Source: JBBQNY01 sp038255255
GTDB taxonomy: Bacteria > Pseudomonadota > Gammaproteobacteria > Xanthomonadales > Ahniellaceae
DNA: 64,000 nt
Assembly: GCA_038255255.1 (NCBI GenBank)
Contig: JBBSLL010000007.1
Coordinates: 1 to 64,000, forward strand
Direction of reading: 5' to 3'
Shown here: positions 45,271-53,723 of the stretch, piece by piece
Layout: every line of letters starts with the position of its first letter
How positions within the stretch are numbered: the first letter of the stretch is position 1
Program-made: the position numbers and the translations under genes
Notes under the pieces: generated by a model
Told to the model about the DNA's origin: nothing
What the model saw: the letters and a program-made list of their open reading frames with translations, nothing else
Databases searched by the model: none

Positions 45271-45900
45271 ATGCAACTGGACTGGTATTACGACTTCATC
45301 TCGCCGTTCGCCTATCTGCAGCTCGAGCGCATCCGGCGATCGCATCCCGCCCTGCCGTTCACGCCGGTGCCGTTGCTGTTCGGGGCGCTGCTCGCGCATT
45401 ACCGGCAGATGGGTCCCGCGGAGATCGGCGCCAAGCGCCGCGTCACGTACGAGTCCGTGGTGTGGCGTGCGCAGCACGACGAGATCCCGCTGCGTTTTCC
45501 ACCGCGCCACCCGTTCAATCCCATCCCGGCATTGCGACTGGCCATCGTGGGCGGTGGCAGACTGGACTTCGTGCAGGCGATTTTCCGGCACATCTGGCGG
45601 GACGGGCTGACGCTCGACACCGAAGAGGAAGTGGCGGTGTTCGCCACCACGCGCGGCCGGAGCAATCCGATCGAAGCGATGCGCAGCGAGCCGGTCAAGG
45701 CCGAACTCCGCAGCAACGGCTCGCGGGCGCTGGCCGCGGGCGTGTTCGGCGTGCCCTCGTTCGTGGTGAACGGCCGGGTATTCTGGGGCGACGAGTCGAC
45801 GCCGATGCTGCTCGACTATCTCCACGACCCCATTGCTTTCGATACCCCGGAGATGCTCCGGGTGGCGTCGCTTCCGATCGGGGTGGAGCGCATCCGCTAA
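45271..45900 (+). CDS. DsbA-family / HCCA isomerase-like protein inside the operon
   Basis: A 209-residue thioredoxin-fold protein of the 2-hydroxychromene-2-carboxylate isomerase/kappa-GST branch. It starts MQLDWYYDFISPFAYLQLERI (in pieces), where Ser takes the place of the CxxC motif. A helical insertion follows, then FGVPSFVVNGRVFWGDE, the cis-Pro segment. It has no signal peptide and probably binds glutathione. It lies 20 nt after soeA and before soeB, so it is probably co-transcribed. Its role in this operon is unknown. Confidence 0.88.
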   Translation: MQLDWYYDFISPFAYLQLERIRRSHPALPFTPVPLLFGALLAHYRQMGPAEIGAKRRVTYESVVWRAQHDEIPLRFPPRHPFNPIPALRLAIVGGGRLDFVQAIFRHIWRDGLTLDTEEEVAVFATTRGRSNPIEAMRSEPVKAELRSNGSRALAAGVFGVPSFVVNGRVFWGDESTPMLLDYLHDPIAFDTPEMLRVASLPIGVERIR

Positions 45901-45978
45901 GGTCGCTCCTGCCCTTGCAGGAGTGACGCCCGTCGCGGCCACCAGCCGGCGCCGGTCGCGGCTCGCGTCGCTCCTGCA
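45901..45978. repeat. REP-type palindromes with GCAGGAG core
   Basis: Begins immediately after the DsbA-family stop. GTCGCTCCTGC-CCTT-GCAGGAGTGAC (45902-45926) forms one stem; CCGGTCGC...GTCGCTCCTGCA (45952-45978) is a second unit in related sequence. It resembles the common Xanthomonadaceae palindrome TAGGAGCGACG with GCAG in place of GTAG. A related element is at 58261-58319. It splits the soeA-DsbA pair from soeB. Confidence 0.75.
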
Positions 45979-46004
45979 CCAAGCACGCTATCGATCGGAG
46001 CCCC

Positions 46005-46814
46005 ATGACGTCCCTGCCGCCGCCCGCCACGCGCAAACTCGGTCTGGTCATCGACCTCGACACCTGCGTCGGTTGCCATGCCTGCGCGGTCGCGTGCAAA
46101 CAGTGGAACGATGGCGGCTGGGCGGGCCCGCTGCCCGATGTGGACGTCCAGGGCGCGGAACCGGATGGCGTCTGGTTCAATCGCGTGCACAGCTACAGCG
46201 TAGAGCGATCGAACGACGACCGCGAACGCAGCGGTTCCTGCAGCAGCGGGCAAGCGGGCGCGACCGCCCCGATGACCGTGCACTTCCCGCGCTCCTGCCT
46301 GCACTGCGATACGCCTGCGTGCGTGACGGTGTGTCCCACCGGGGCGAGCCACAAGCGCGCCGACGATGGCATCGTCCTGGTCGACGAGGCCAAGTGCATC
46401 GGTTGCCAGCTGTGCGCGTGGGCGTGTCCCTACGGCGCGCGGGAAATGGGCCCGGTGCGCAACACGATGCAGAAATGCACGCTCTGCGTCGACCGCATCT
46501 ACGACGAACGCCTGCCTGCGCGGGAGCGCGAGCCCGCCTGTGTACAGGCGTGCCCGACGCGCGCGCGCCACTTCGGTGACCTCGGCGATCCCGATTCGGC
46601 GGTGTCGCGACTCGTCGCCGAACGTGAGGGCTATGCGCTCGCGCCCGAGCTCGGCTACGCGCCGGTCAATCGCTACCTTCCGCCGCGGCCCCGCCGCGAT
46701 GGCGCGAAAGGCCACGTTGCGGCTGCGGAAAGCGACGCCGATGCGCGCGACGACTACGACGTCGCGAAGCTGCCTCCCATCCTGCGCTGGCTGGATCGCG
46801 CGCTCACGCGCTGA
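46005..46814 (+). CDS. soeB: Four-cluster ferredoxin-type electron-transfer subunit (SoeB/DmsB-like)
   Basis: A 269-residue iron-sulfur protein. The cysteine groups CVGCHACAVAC, CLHCDTPACVTVCP, CIGCQLCAWACPYG and CTLCVDR with ACVQACP give the four [4Fe-4S] sites typical of DmsB/SoeB. It passes electrons between the molybdenum subunit and the membrane anchor. There is no signal peptide, in agreement with a cytoplasmic enzyme. It follows the REP element after soeA and the DsbA-family gene, and precedes the anchor by 33 nt. Confidence 0.9.
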   Translation: MTSLPPPATRKLGLVIDLDTCVGCHACAVACKQWNDGGWAGPLPDVDVQGAEPDGVWFNRVHSYSVERSNDDRERSGSCSSGQAGATAPMTVHFPRSCLHCDTPACVTVCPTGASHKRADDGIVLVDEAKCIGCQLCAWACPYGAREMGPVRNTMQKCTLCVDRIYDERLPAREREPACVQACPTRARHFGDLGDPDSAVSRLVAEREGYALAPELGYAPVNRYLPPRPRRDGAKGHVAAAESDADARDDYDVAKLPPILRWLDRALTR

Positions 46815-46847
46815 CGTCCTACCCGCCATGAAACTACGCTAGCGGGC

Positions 46848-47810
46848 ATGCGCCCCGCCTTCTCCGTAATCTTTTTCAGCGTGCTGTCGGGCGCAGGCTA
46901 TGGCCTGCTCGCCTGCGTCGCCATTGCATTGCTGATCGCCGAGCCTTCAAACCCGGCGCAGTCGCAATCGCTTGCCCTGATCCTCGGTGTTGCGATGCTG
47001 CTGGTGCTCGCCGGACTCGGTTCCTCGGTGCTGCACCTCGGTCGGCCGGCGCGCGCGTGGCGTGCATTCTCGCAATGGCGGAGTTCATGGCTTTCGCGCG
47101 AAGGCGTAAGCGCGACGCTGTCCTTCTTTCCGGCGATCGCCCTCGCTGCGCTGCTCTGGATGGACCGCTGGGGACTCGCGACGCAGACTGCAGCCGTTGC
47201 AAGTCTGTTGCTGGCAGCCGTGACGGTTTATTGCACGAGTCGGATCTATACATCGCTGCCGCCTGTTCCGGCGTGGCGCGGCCCGCTGGTCGTGCCCGTC
47301 TATTTTCTGTTCGCCGCCGCCACCGGGCTCGCACTGTGGCTCGCACTGTCCGTTGTCCTGCTCGACGCCGCGCCGCCTCTCGCGGTCGGTTCCCTTGCGG
47401 TGCTGACGCTGGCAACGGCGGTCGCCAAATGGCGCTACTGGCGCGAAATCGATTCCATCCCGATGCCCACCCCCGGTCGCATGACTGGACTCGATCGCAT
47501 CGGCGACACGCGCAGCTTCGAGGCGCCGCACACCGAAGCCAACTACCTCACGCGGGAGATGGGCTTCCAGTTCGCCCGCAGGCACGCACGCGTCCTGCGC
47601 GCGACCGTATTCGCAGCGCTGATCGCCGTCGTTGCGATCGCGTTGCTGACGTTCGTGTGGCCGCCGCCTCGCGCCACTGGCGCATCTTCGATGCTCGCGG
47701 GCGTGCCGGCCTTCTTCGCGGTCATGCTGTCGCTGCTGGCCGCGCTCATCGAGCGCTGGCTGTTCTTCGCGCAGGCGAAGCACATGGTCATGGCGTACTA
47801 CGAACGCTGA
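46848..47810 (+). CDS. soeC: DmsC/SoeC-like membrane anchor subunit
   Basis: A 320-residue integral membrane protein with about eight helices. Family features are FSVIFFSVLSGAGYGLL at the start, VLHLGRPARAWRAFSQWRSSWLSREG after helix 2 (in pieces) and a C-terminal RWLFFAQAKHMVMAYYER. It anchors the molybdenum and ferredoxin subunits to the inner membrane and exchanges electrons with quinone. With the two subunits upstream this completes an SoeABC-like complex. The flavoprotein gene starts 1 nt after its stop. Confidence 0.88.
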   Translation: MRPAFSVIFFSVLSGAGYGLLACVAIALLIAEPSNPAQSQSLALILGVAMLLVLAGLGSSVLHLGRPARAWRAFSQWRSSWLSREGVSATLSFFPAIALAALLWMDRWGLATQTAAVASLLLAAVTVYCTSRIYTSLPPVPAWRGPLVVPVYFLFAAATGLALWLALSVVLLDAAPPLAVGSLAVLTLATAVAKWRYWREIDSIPMPTPGRMTGLDRIGDTRSFEAPHTEANYLTREMGFQFARRHARVLRATVFAALIAVVAIALLTFVWPPPRATGASSMLAGVPAFFAVMLSLLAALIERWLFFAQAKHMVMAYYER

Positions 47811-47811
47811 C

Positions 47812-49047
47812 GTGGCCTCCGAACCCACACTCGCGGTCGTCGGCGGAGGACCCGCCGGACTCATGGCCGCGGAAGTCGCGCGCGGCGCCGGCTGCTCCGT
47901 TGACGTGTTCGACCACATGGGTTCGGTGGGACGAAAGTTCCTGCTTGCCGGCAAGGGTGGGCTCAACCTCACGCATTCGGAGCGGCACGAGCGATTCGTG
48001 CAGCGCTACGGTGCGCGGCACCGTGACGTGGCGGCCTGGCTGGCCGACTTCGACGCCCATGCCGTGCGCGCATGGGCGCGCGGGCTTGGCGTCGAAACGA
48101 TGATCGGCACCTCGGGACGCGTGTTTCCAGTGGACCTGAAGGCTGCGCCCCTGCTGCGGGGTTGGGTACGCCGCTTGCGCGAAAGCGGGGTCAGGTTCCA
48201 CATGCATCACCGCTGGAATGGCTGGAATGAGGCCGGTGCGCTGCGCTTCGAAACCCCCGATGGTGTGCGCGAAGTCGCGCCGGACGCGGTGGTCTTAGCG
48301 CTCGGTGGTGGCAGCTACGCAAACGTGGGTTCCGACGGCGCCTGGCTTGCGGCATTCGCGGCGCGCGGGATCGCCACGGCTCCACTGCAACCGTCGAACT
48401 GTGGCTTCGACGTGGACTGGAGCGGGCACTTCGCCGCTCGTCACCAGGGCAGGCCCGTCAAGTCCGTAACGGCCAGGCTTGCCGGCCCACGCGACGCGGC
48501 CGCGCCGCAACGTGGCGAGTTCGTCGTCACGGCTACCGGTGTCGAGGGCAGTCTGATCTATGCCCTGTCTGCCGCGCTGCGCGACGGGATCAGCGCGCGC
48601 GGCTACGTAACTCTTGTGCTCGACCTTGCACCGGATCGCACGCTCGAAAGATTATTGGAATCGCTTTCCCAACCCCGTGGGCATCACTCGACGGCCAAAC
48701 ACCTCAAGCGCGCCGCGGGGATCGAAGGCGTCAAAGCCGGGCTGCTGTACGAGCATCTCGCCAGGGAGGACTTTGCCGATCCTGCGAAGGTCGCTCTCGC
48801 CATCAAGCAGCTGCCAATCCGCCTGGTCCGCACGCGCCCCATCGACGAAGCGATCAGCACGGCGGGCGGCGTTGGGTTCGACGCGCTCGACGAGCGCCTC
48901 ATGCTGCGCGCGTTGCCCGGCACCTTCTGCGCGGGCGAAATGCTTGACTGGGAAGCCCCGACGGGGGGCTACCTGCTCACGGCATCTCTCGCCAGCGGCC
49001 GCGCGGCGGCACTCGGCGCCGTCTCATGGCTCCGTGATCGGCGGTAA
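47812..49047 (+). CDS. HI0933-family FAD-dependent oxidoreductase
   Basis: A 411-residue flavoprotein of the HI0933/BaiN type (TIGR03862-like). The FAD-binding motif is VVGGGPAGLMAAEVARGAG (8-26), then GRKFLLAGKGGLNLTHSE. Further motifs are LALGGGSYANVGSDG, a family insert in the middle, and DWEAPTGGYLLTASLASGRAAA at the C-terminus. It starts with GTG at 47812 one nucleotide after soeC, so it may be part of the operon. The substrate is unknown. Confidence 0.88.
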   Translation: MASEPTLAVVGGGPAGLMAAEVARGAGCSVDVFDHMGSVGRKFLLAGKGGLNLTHSERHERFVQRYGARHRDVAAWLADFDAHAVRAWARGLGVETMIGTSGRVFPVDLKAAPLLRGWVRRLRESGVRFHMHHRWNGWNEAGALRFETPDGVREVAPDAVVLALGGGSYANVGSDGAWLAAFAARGIATAPLQPSNCGFDVDWSGHFAARHQGRPVKSVTARLAGPRDAAAPQRGEFVVTATGVEGSLIYALSAALRDGISARGYVTLVLDLAPDRTLERLLESLSQPRGHHSTAKHLKRAAGIEGVKAGLLYEHLAREDFADPAKVALAIKQLPIRLVRTRPIDEAISTAGGVGFDALDERLMLRALPGTFCAGEMLDWEAPTGGYLLTASLASGRAAALGAVSWLRDRR

Positions 49048-49105
49048 CCGCCTCGTCATGGCTTTCGGCGCGCGCCATCCCAGAGTCGCGCGTTGGCGTA
49101 CTCGA

Positions 49106-49624
49106 TCAGCCAGCGATCACGCCGCAGGCGACCCGCGCACCGCCGCCGCCGAGCGGTGCGGGATGGTCCGCGTGATTGTCGCCACCCGCGTGGATCATCA
49201 GCGAACGATTGGCAACGTCCTTGAGCTTGAGCCTCGGTGCCAGTACGGGATTGCTGGCCTTGCCGTCCGCTCCGACATGCAGTGCGGGAAGGTCGCCCAG
49301 GTGGCCGTTGCCCCACGGCTCGCCATGTCGCTTCGTAGCGCGGGGATCGAGGTGATCGCCAGCGCCCAGCGCAGGCACGGATTTTCCATCGCGCATCCCG
49401 GCAGCACACGACGGTTTCTCGTGCACGTGGAAGCCATGCAGGCCCGGCGGCAGCCCGGTCAGCGCAGGATAGAAAACCAGTCCGTGCCGGGTTTCGACGA
49501 GGCGTATCGAACCAATCGAAGTGCCCTGGCCCGTTGTGTCGGCCAGGGCCAAGGCGACAATTCTCTCGGCGCTGTGGGCGGAGGCGCTTGCCAGAAAGGC
49601 GAGGAAGACTATTGAACGAAACAT
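49106..49624 (-). CDS. sodC: Periplasmic Cu/Zn superoxide dismutase
   Basis: A 172-residue enzyme that dismutates superoxide in the periplasm. It has a signal peptide (MFRSIVFLAFLASASAHSA). Metal ligands follow the family order: HGFHVHEKPSC, GDHLDP with HGEPWGNGHLGDLP, and HAGGDNHADHPAPLGGGGARVACGVI (in pieces). The second Cys closes the disulfide. The ATG at 49624 is preceded by AAGGAG at a good distance. It is convergent with the flavoprotein gene. Confidence 0.95.
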   Translation of the reverse strand: MFRSIVFLAFLASASAHSAERIVALALADTTGQGTSIGSIRLVETRHGLVFYPALTGLPPGLHGFHVHEKPSCAAGMRDGKSVPALGAGDHLDPRATKRHGEPWGNGHLGDLPALHVGADGKASNPVLAPRLKLKDVANRSLMIHAGGDNHADHPAPLGGGGARVACGVIAG

Positions 49625-49775
49625 GGATGACTCCTTTGCTGCAGGTTCGCACCGGGTGGGGTTCATAGGCCGCGCACGTGAGAGGAAAGCACTCCTCCTA
49701 GGCCGCGACCGTCGATACGCGTTCCATGCGCAGGCTCAACTTCGATGTGGACAGCGCAGGTCGGCATCGATATCG

Positions 49776-51101
49776 CTACTCGAACGAATCGCCGAACAGC
49801 GCGTCCGGGCGATCTCGCACGAAAATGTCGAAGAAGCCGTTGGTGTCCGCGGGGACGAGAGTGTTCGCAAGGCTCATGAACGCCACAAAGCGGCCGTCCG
49901 CGGAAATGGCCGGCTCTCGTGAATCATTGTTTCCCTGGGTGCCGTCCGTAGCCACGCTCACGATCGCGGTTTGCCCGGTGAGACGATCATGAGTGAACAC
50001 ATCCGCGAATGCGCCGTTCACGTCACCCGCGACAAGGTTGGAGGCGAGGCTCCAGAACGTGACAAAACGGCCGTTGGCCGAAATCGCCGCGAGCGCCGAA
50101 AAATTGTTCGCCTGCGTTCGCGCGGAGGAGACGCTCACCCGCGTTGTCTCTCTCGTGTGCTGGTCGTGCACGAAGATGTCCTGGACGCCGTTCGTATCCC
50201 CCGCGACGAGCGTAGCCGCCGGGCTCGAAAACGCGACGAAGCGACCATCGCCCGAAATTGACGGCATCACCGCGTCGGAGTTCGCTGCCGCACCGCTGGA
50301 GGACACGCTGACCTTGGTAGTGGTCCCGCTAAGCCGGTCGTGCACGAAGATATCGCTGCCGGTCGTGTCGCCCGGGACGAAATTCGAGGCGCGGCTCTGG
50401 AACGCCACGAACCTGCCGTCGCCCGAGAGCGTGGGTGTGGAAATGGCGTCGCCGCCGCTCGCGCCATTGCCCTGTTCCCCTGCCGAGGACACGCTCACAC
50501 GCGTCGTCTGACCACTGAGTCGATCGTGCACGAAAATGTCTTGTAAACCGTTGGTGTCGCCGGCGACGAGGTTGGACGCGCCGCTTTCGAAAACCACGAC
50601 GTTGCCGTCGGCGGAGATGGAAGGGCTGCGCGAGTCAAAATTGGCTTCGACTCCGGCCGAAGAGACACTGACGCGCGTGGTCTGCGTCGACTCGCGGTCG
50701 CGCACGAAGATGTCGAACGCGTTGTTGCTATCGCCCGGCACCAGGTTGGTCGAGGAGCCCATGAAGGCCACGTGGCGTCCGTCAGCCGAAATCGAAGGCC
50801 TCTCGCCGTTGCCGTTGCCTTCGACGCCCGTCGAAGAGATGCTCATCCGCGAGGTCTGCCCCAGTAGGCGGTCGCGGACGAACACATCTGGCCGAAAGTT
50901 CATGTCGCCCGCGACCAGGTTGTTGGACGCGCTGTCGAAAGCCACGAATCTTCCCGTCGCCGAAACCGAGGGATATTGCGAGTGGAAGTTGCCCTGCGTT
51001 CCTGCGGAGGAAACACTCTCTCGCGTTGTGCTGTCTGCTTGCGCCCAGCTGGCCGAGATCGAAAGAAAAAGGGTGCTGGCGAATCGAAAGGTCAAGTGCA
51101 T
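49776..51101 (-). CDS. Secreted seven-repeat beta-propeller with C-terminal LF..SFE tail
   Basis: A 441-residue exported protein (signal RFASTLFLSISASWAQA). It is made of seven near-identical repeats of about 56 residues, each holding SVSSAG..GN, PSISADGRFVAF, ASNLVAGDTNG and DIFVHDRLSGQTTR. The repeats look like TolB/WD40 PD40 blades, so a single seven-bladed propeller is likely. The protein ends in DALFGDSFE, like the propeller lipoprotein at 24364. No enzymatic motif is visible; calcium or protein binding are possible but unproven. GAGG lies upstream of the ATG. Confidence 0.85.
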   Translation of the reverse strand: MHLTFRFASTLFLSISASWAQADSTTRESVSSAGTQGNFHSQYPSVSATGRFVAFDSASNNLVAGDMNFRPDVFVRDRLLGQTSRMSISSTGVEGNGNGERPSISADGRHVAFMGSSTNLVPGDSNNAFDIFVRDRESTQTTRVSVSSAGVEANFDSRSPSISADGNVVVFESGASNLVAGDTNGLQDIFVHDRLSGQTTRVSVSSAGEQGNGASGGDAISTPTLSGDGRFVAFQSRASNFVPGDTTGSDIFVHDRLSGTTTKVSVSSSGAAANSDAVMPSISGDGRFVAFSSPAATLVAGDTNGVQDIFVHDQHTRETTRVSVSSARTQANNFSALAAISANGRFVTFWSLASNLVAGDVNGAFADVFTHDRLTGQTAIVSVATDGTQGNNDSREPAISADGRFVAFMSLANTLVPADTNGFFDIFVRDRPDALFGDSFE

Positions 51102-51318
51102 ACGAACCTCGGAGCGAGAGTTTCGGGTGACTGGCACGTTCGTCACTTCGAGGACAAGCGCCCCGAGGCATCATGTCACCAATGCTGAACCCGCGACTAC
51201 CTCACGTGCCAATGCGACGAAAAGTGCCCCAAAGTTTGGCCAGGGCTGTCCACGTTGCGTTGCCCGTGTCGGCAATCGACGACAATGCGCGTCCGTATTC
51301 GCAGGCAACGCCAGATTC

Positions 51319-52176
51319 ATGAAAACCCCCAAGGGACTGCAGCCGCTCATCGACGAGGGCGTGATCGACGCGGTGCTGCGACCACTCAAGAGCGGCAAAG
51401 AAGCGTCGGTGTACGTGGTGCGCTGGGGTGACGAAATCGGCTGCGCCAAGGTCTACAAGGACATGGCGCAGCGCAGTTTCCAGGCGCGCGTGCAGTACCA
51501 GGAAGGCCGCAAGGCGCGCGGCAGCCGGCAGACGCGCGCCATCAACAAGGGCTCAAAGTTCGGGCGCCGCGAGCTCGAGTCGGAGTGGAAGAACACTGAA
51601 GTCGATGCGTTGTATCAGCTCGATGCCGCCGGAGTGCGCGTGCCGAAGCCGCGCGGGTACTACCACGGCGTGTTGCTGATGGACCTCATCACCGACGAGA
51701 CGGGTCACAGCGCGCCACGCCTCGGCGAAGTCGAGCTCAGCGCGGAACAGGCACTCGACTTCCACGCGCGGTTGATCCAGGACGTGGTGCGCATGCTGTG
51801 CCTCGGCCTCATTCACGGCGACCTGTCCGAGTACAACGTGCTGGTCGCGGCCGACGGGCCCGTGATCATCGACCTGCCGCAGGTCGTCAGCGCTGCCGGC
51901 AACAACGCGGCGCGAGCGATGTTGCTGCGCGATGTGCACAACCTGCGCGACACGCTCGCGCGCTTCGCGCCGGAGCTTGCGTCCACGCACTACGGAGAGG
52001 AGATGTGGGCGCTATACGAACGCAGCGATTTGTTGCCGGACACCGCGCTGACCGGCACCTTCGTGTTCGACGACGCCACGGCCGATCTCGACGCGATCCT
52101 CGAATCCATCGAGGACGCGCGCCAGGTCGCGCTCATCCGCCAGCAAGGCCGCGAAGAAGCCGCCGCCTCGGACTGA
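51319..52176 (+). CDS. RIO1-family serine protein kinase
   Basis: A 285-residue RIO kinase of the bacterial type. Motifs are LRPLKSGKEASVYVVRWG (glycine-rich loop region), CAKVYKDMAQRSFQ with the conserved Lys, the catalytic loop LIHGDLSEYNVL and the metal site IIDLPQVV. Archaea and eukaryotes use RIO1/RIO2 in ribosome maturation; the bacterial homologues are poorly characterised. The gene starts at an ATG after 217 nt without a gene. It stands alone. Confidence 0.92.
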   Translation: MKTPKGLQPLIDEGVIDAVLRPLKSGKEASVYVVRWGDEIGCAKVYKDMAQRSFQARVQYQEGRKARGSRQTRAINKGSKFGRRELESEWKNTEVDALYQLDAAGVRVPKPRGYYHGVLLMDLITDETGHSAPRLGEVELSAEQALDFHARLIQDVVRMLCLGLIHGDLSEYNVLVAADGPVIIDLPQVVSAAGNNAARAMLLRDVHNLRDTLARFAPELASTHYGEEMWALYERSDLLPDTALTGTFVFDDATADLDAILESIEDARQVALIRQQGREEAAASD

Positions 52177-52273
52177 TCGGCTCAATCCAACTTGCGGTAG
52201 ACCTCGCGGTAGAGATCCCGTCGGCCTCGGATCCGGTGCGGGAGGACAGCCGACTCTCGATGCCGCGCCGGGT

Positions 52274-53629
52274 TCAGGAGGCCTGACGCAGCACGATCAG
52301 GGTCTGGTCGTCCGTGCCGCTCGCGCCGCCCTGATGCTCGCGCAGCGCGTCGCGCACGCGCGCAACCCTCGCGGCGGGATCGTCGTCGCCCTGCGCGATG
52401 AGCGCGATCAATCGCTCCTGACCGAACATGCGGCCTTGCGCATCGCGCGCCTCCACGATGCCATCGGTGTAGACGACGAGACTGTCGCCCTGCTCGAACG
52501 TGGCCGTTGCGTTATCCCAGCGATGCTCACGCAGGATGCCGAGCGGGATGCCGGCTTCGCGATCCGTCCCGAGCAGGCGCACACCGTCTCGCGTGCGATG
52601 CAGCGCCGGCGGATGGCCCGCGCAGACGTAAGTCAGCTCGCGCCGATCCGGTCGATAGCCGAGCGCAAAGACCGTCAGGAAATGCCGGCGCTGGCGGCGC
52701 GAGAAAAAGTGGCGATTGGCGTAGGTGATGGCGCCGGCCGGGCCGCCCGGCGGCTCATCGCCCCGATAGGTGCGCAGAATCGCGTCGAACTGCACGGCCT
52801 CCATCGCGGCTGCGGCACCGTGCCCCGAAACATCGGCCAGCATGAGCGCCCACACATCGGATCCGGCGTCGACAAAATCCTCCGCGATATGCGTCAGCGA
52901 CATGATGTCGTAGTAGTCGCCCGCCGCGGTTTCCGCGGGTTGCCAGTAGATCGCGTACTCGAGTCCGCGGATCTTCGGATCGTCGGGCAGCAGCAGGCGC
53001 TGGACGTCCGCAAGGCCCTCGATCGCGTGGTTCTGGCGCTGCGATTCCGCAGTGAGCCGGCGGATCGTCAACGAGCGCGAGATGAAGCCATAGGCAATGG
53101 TCGCCTCGCGCAGCAGGTGATCGAGGTGGATGCCAACCAGTCGATCGCGCGCGGTGCTGGCCACAACCAGCCAGTGCCACACCGCGCCGCGCACGTACAT
53201 CGGCAGCGCCAGCAGCGACGCGGGCCGCAGCAGCGCCTGCGCCAGCGGCAGATCGCGCTCGCCGGAATCGAGTTCCAACACCTGCGGTCCGTGCTGGTCG
53301 ACCAGGCGACGCGCCAGTGCGTCGTCGAACGCCGGCAAGCGCATGCGCTCACCAAACGGATCGATCGCCGGGATCGCCTCGACACCGTCGGCGGCGATGA
53401 GTCCCGCGAGCCGGCACTGGCCCGCTGGCGCGTCGCGCACCAGCAACAACGCCAGCGCGCAGTCCGCCAGATCGCGCGACAGGTACTGGTGGATGGCCAA
53501 CAGGGCCGCGGCCGCATCGCCCCCGAACTCCGAGAGCACACGCAGCCGCTCAGCGAGCGGTGGCGGAGCCGACGCCAGGGCACTGGACTCGCCAACGATC
53601 ACTTCTCGAGAGGCCGCCTGGGTTTCCAT
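52274..53629 (-). CDS. PP2C-type SpoIIE phosphatase with GAF-like sensor
   Basis: A 451-residue phosphatase. The first 190 residues look like a GAF-type sensory domain. A helical linker (RLTAESQRQNHAIEGLADVQRLLLP) leads to the SpoIIE domain at about 205-450: AETAAGDYYDIM, ALMLADVSGHGAAAAM, DSLVVYTDGIVEARD and GTDDQTLIVL supply the metal-binding Asp residues. Such proteins dephosphorylate anti-sigma antagonists in partner-switch systems; no partner is adjacent. It lies 94 nt downstream of the MHS transporter and may share its transcript. Confidence 0.93.
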   Translation of the reverse strand: METQAASREVIVGESSALASAPPPLAERLRVLSEFGGDAAAALLAIHQYLSRDLADCALALLLVRDAPAGQCRLAGLIAADGVEAIPAIDPFGERMRLPAFDDALARRLVDQHGPQVLELDSGERDLPLAQALLRPASLLALPMYVRGAVWHWLVVASTARDRLVGIHLDHLLREATIAYGFISRSLTIRRLTAESQRQNHAIEGLADVQRLLLPDDPKIRGLEYAIYWQPAETAAGDYYDIMSLTHIAEDFVDAGSDVWALMLADVSGHGAAAAMEAVQFDAILRTYRGDEPPGGPAGAITYANRHFFSRRQRRHFLTVFALGYRPDRRELTYVCAGHPPALHRTRDGVRLLGTDREAGIPLGILREHRWDNATATFEQGDSLVVYTDGIVEARDAQGRMFGQERLIALIAQGDDDPAARVARVRDALREHQGGASGTDDQTLIVLRQAS

Positions 53630-53723
53630 CGAAGGATCATAGCCTCGCGCCGAAACGGTCTGTGGTGCGCGACCCGCCGCGAGGCTGCGGGTAGAGAGCT
53701 GGCTGCAGCGCGTACTCGGTGCG

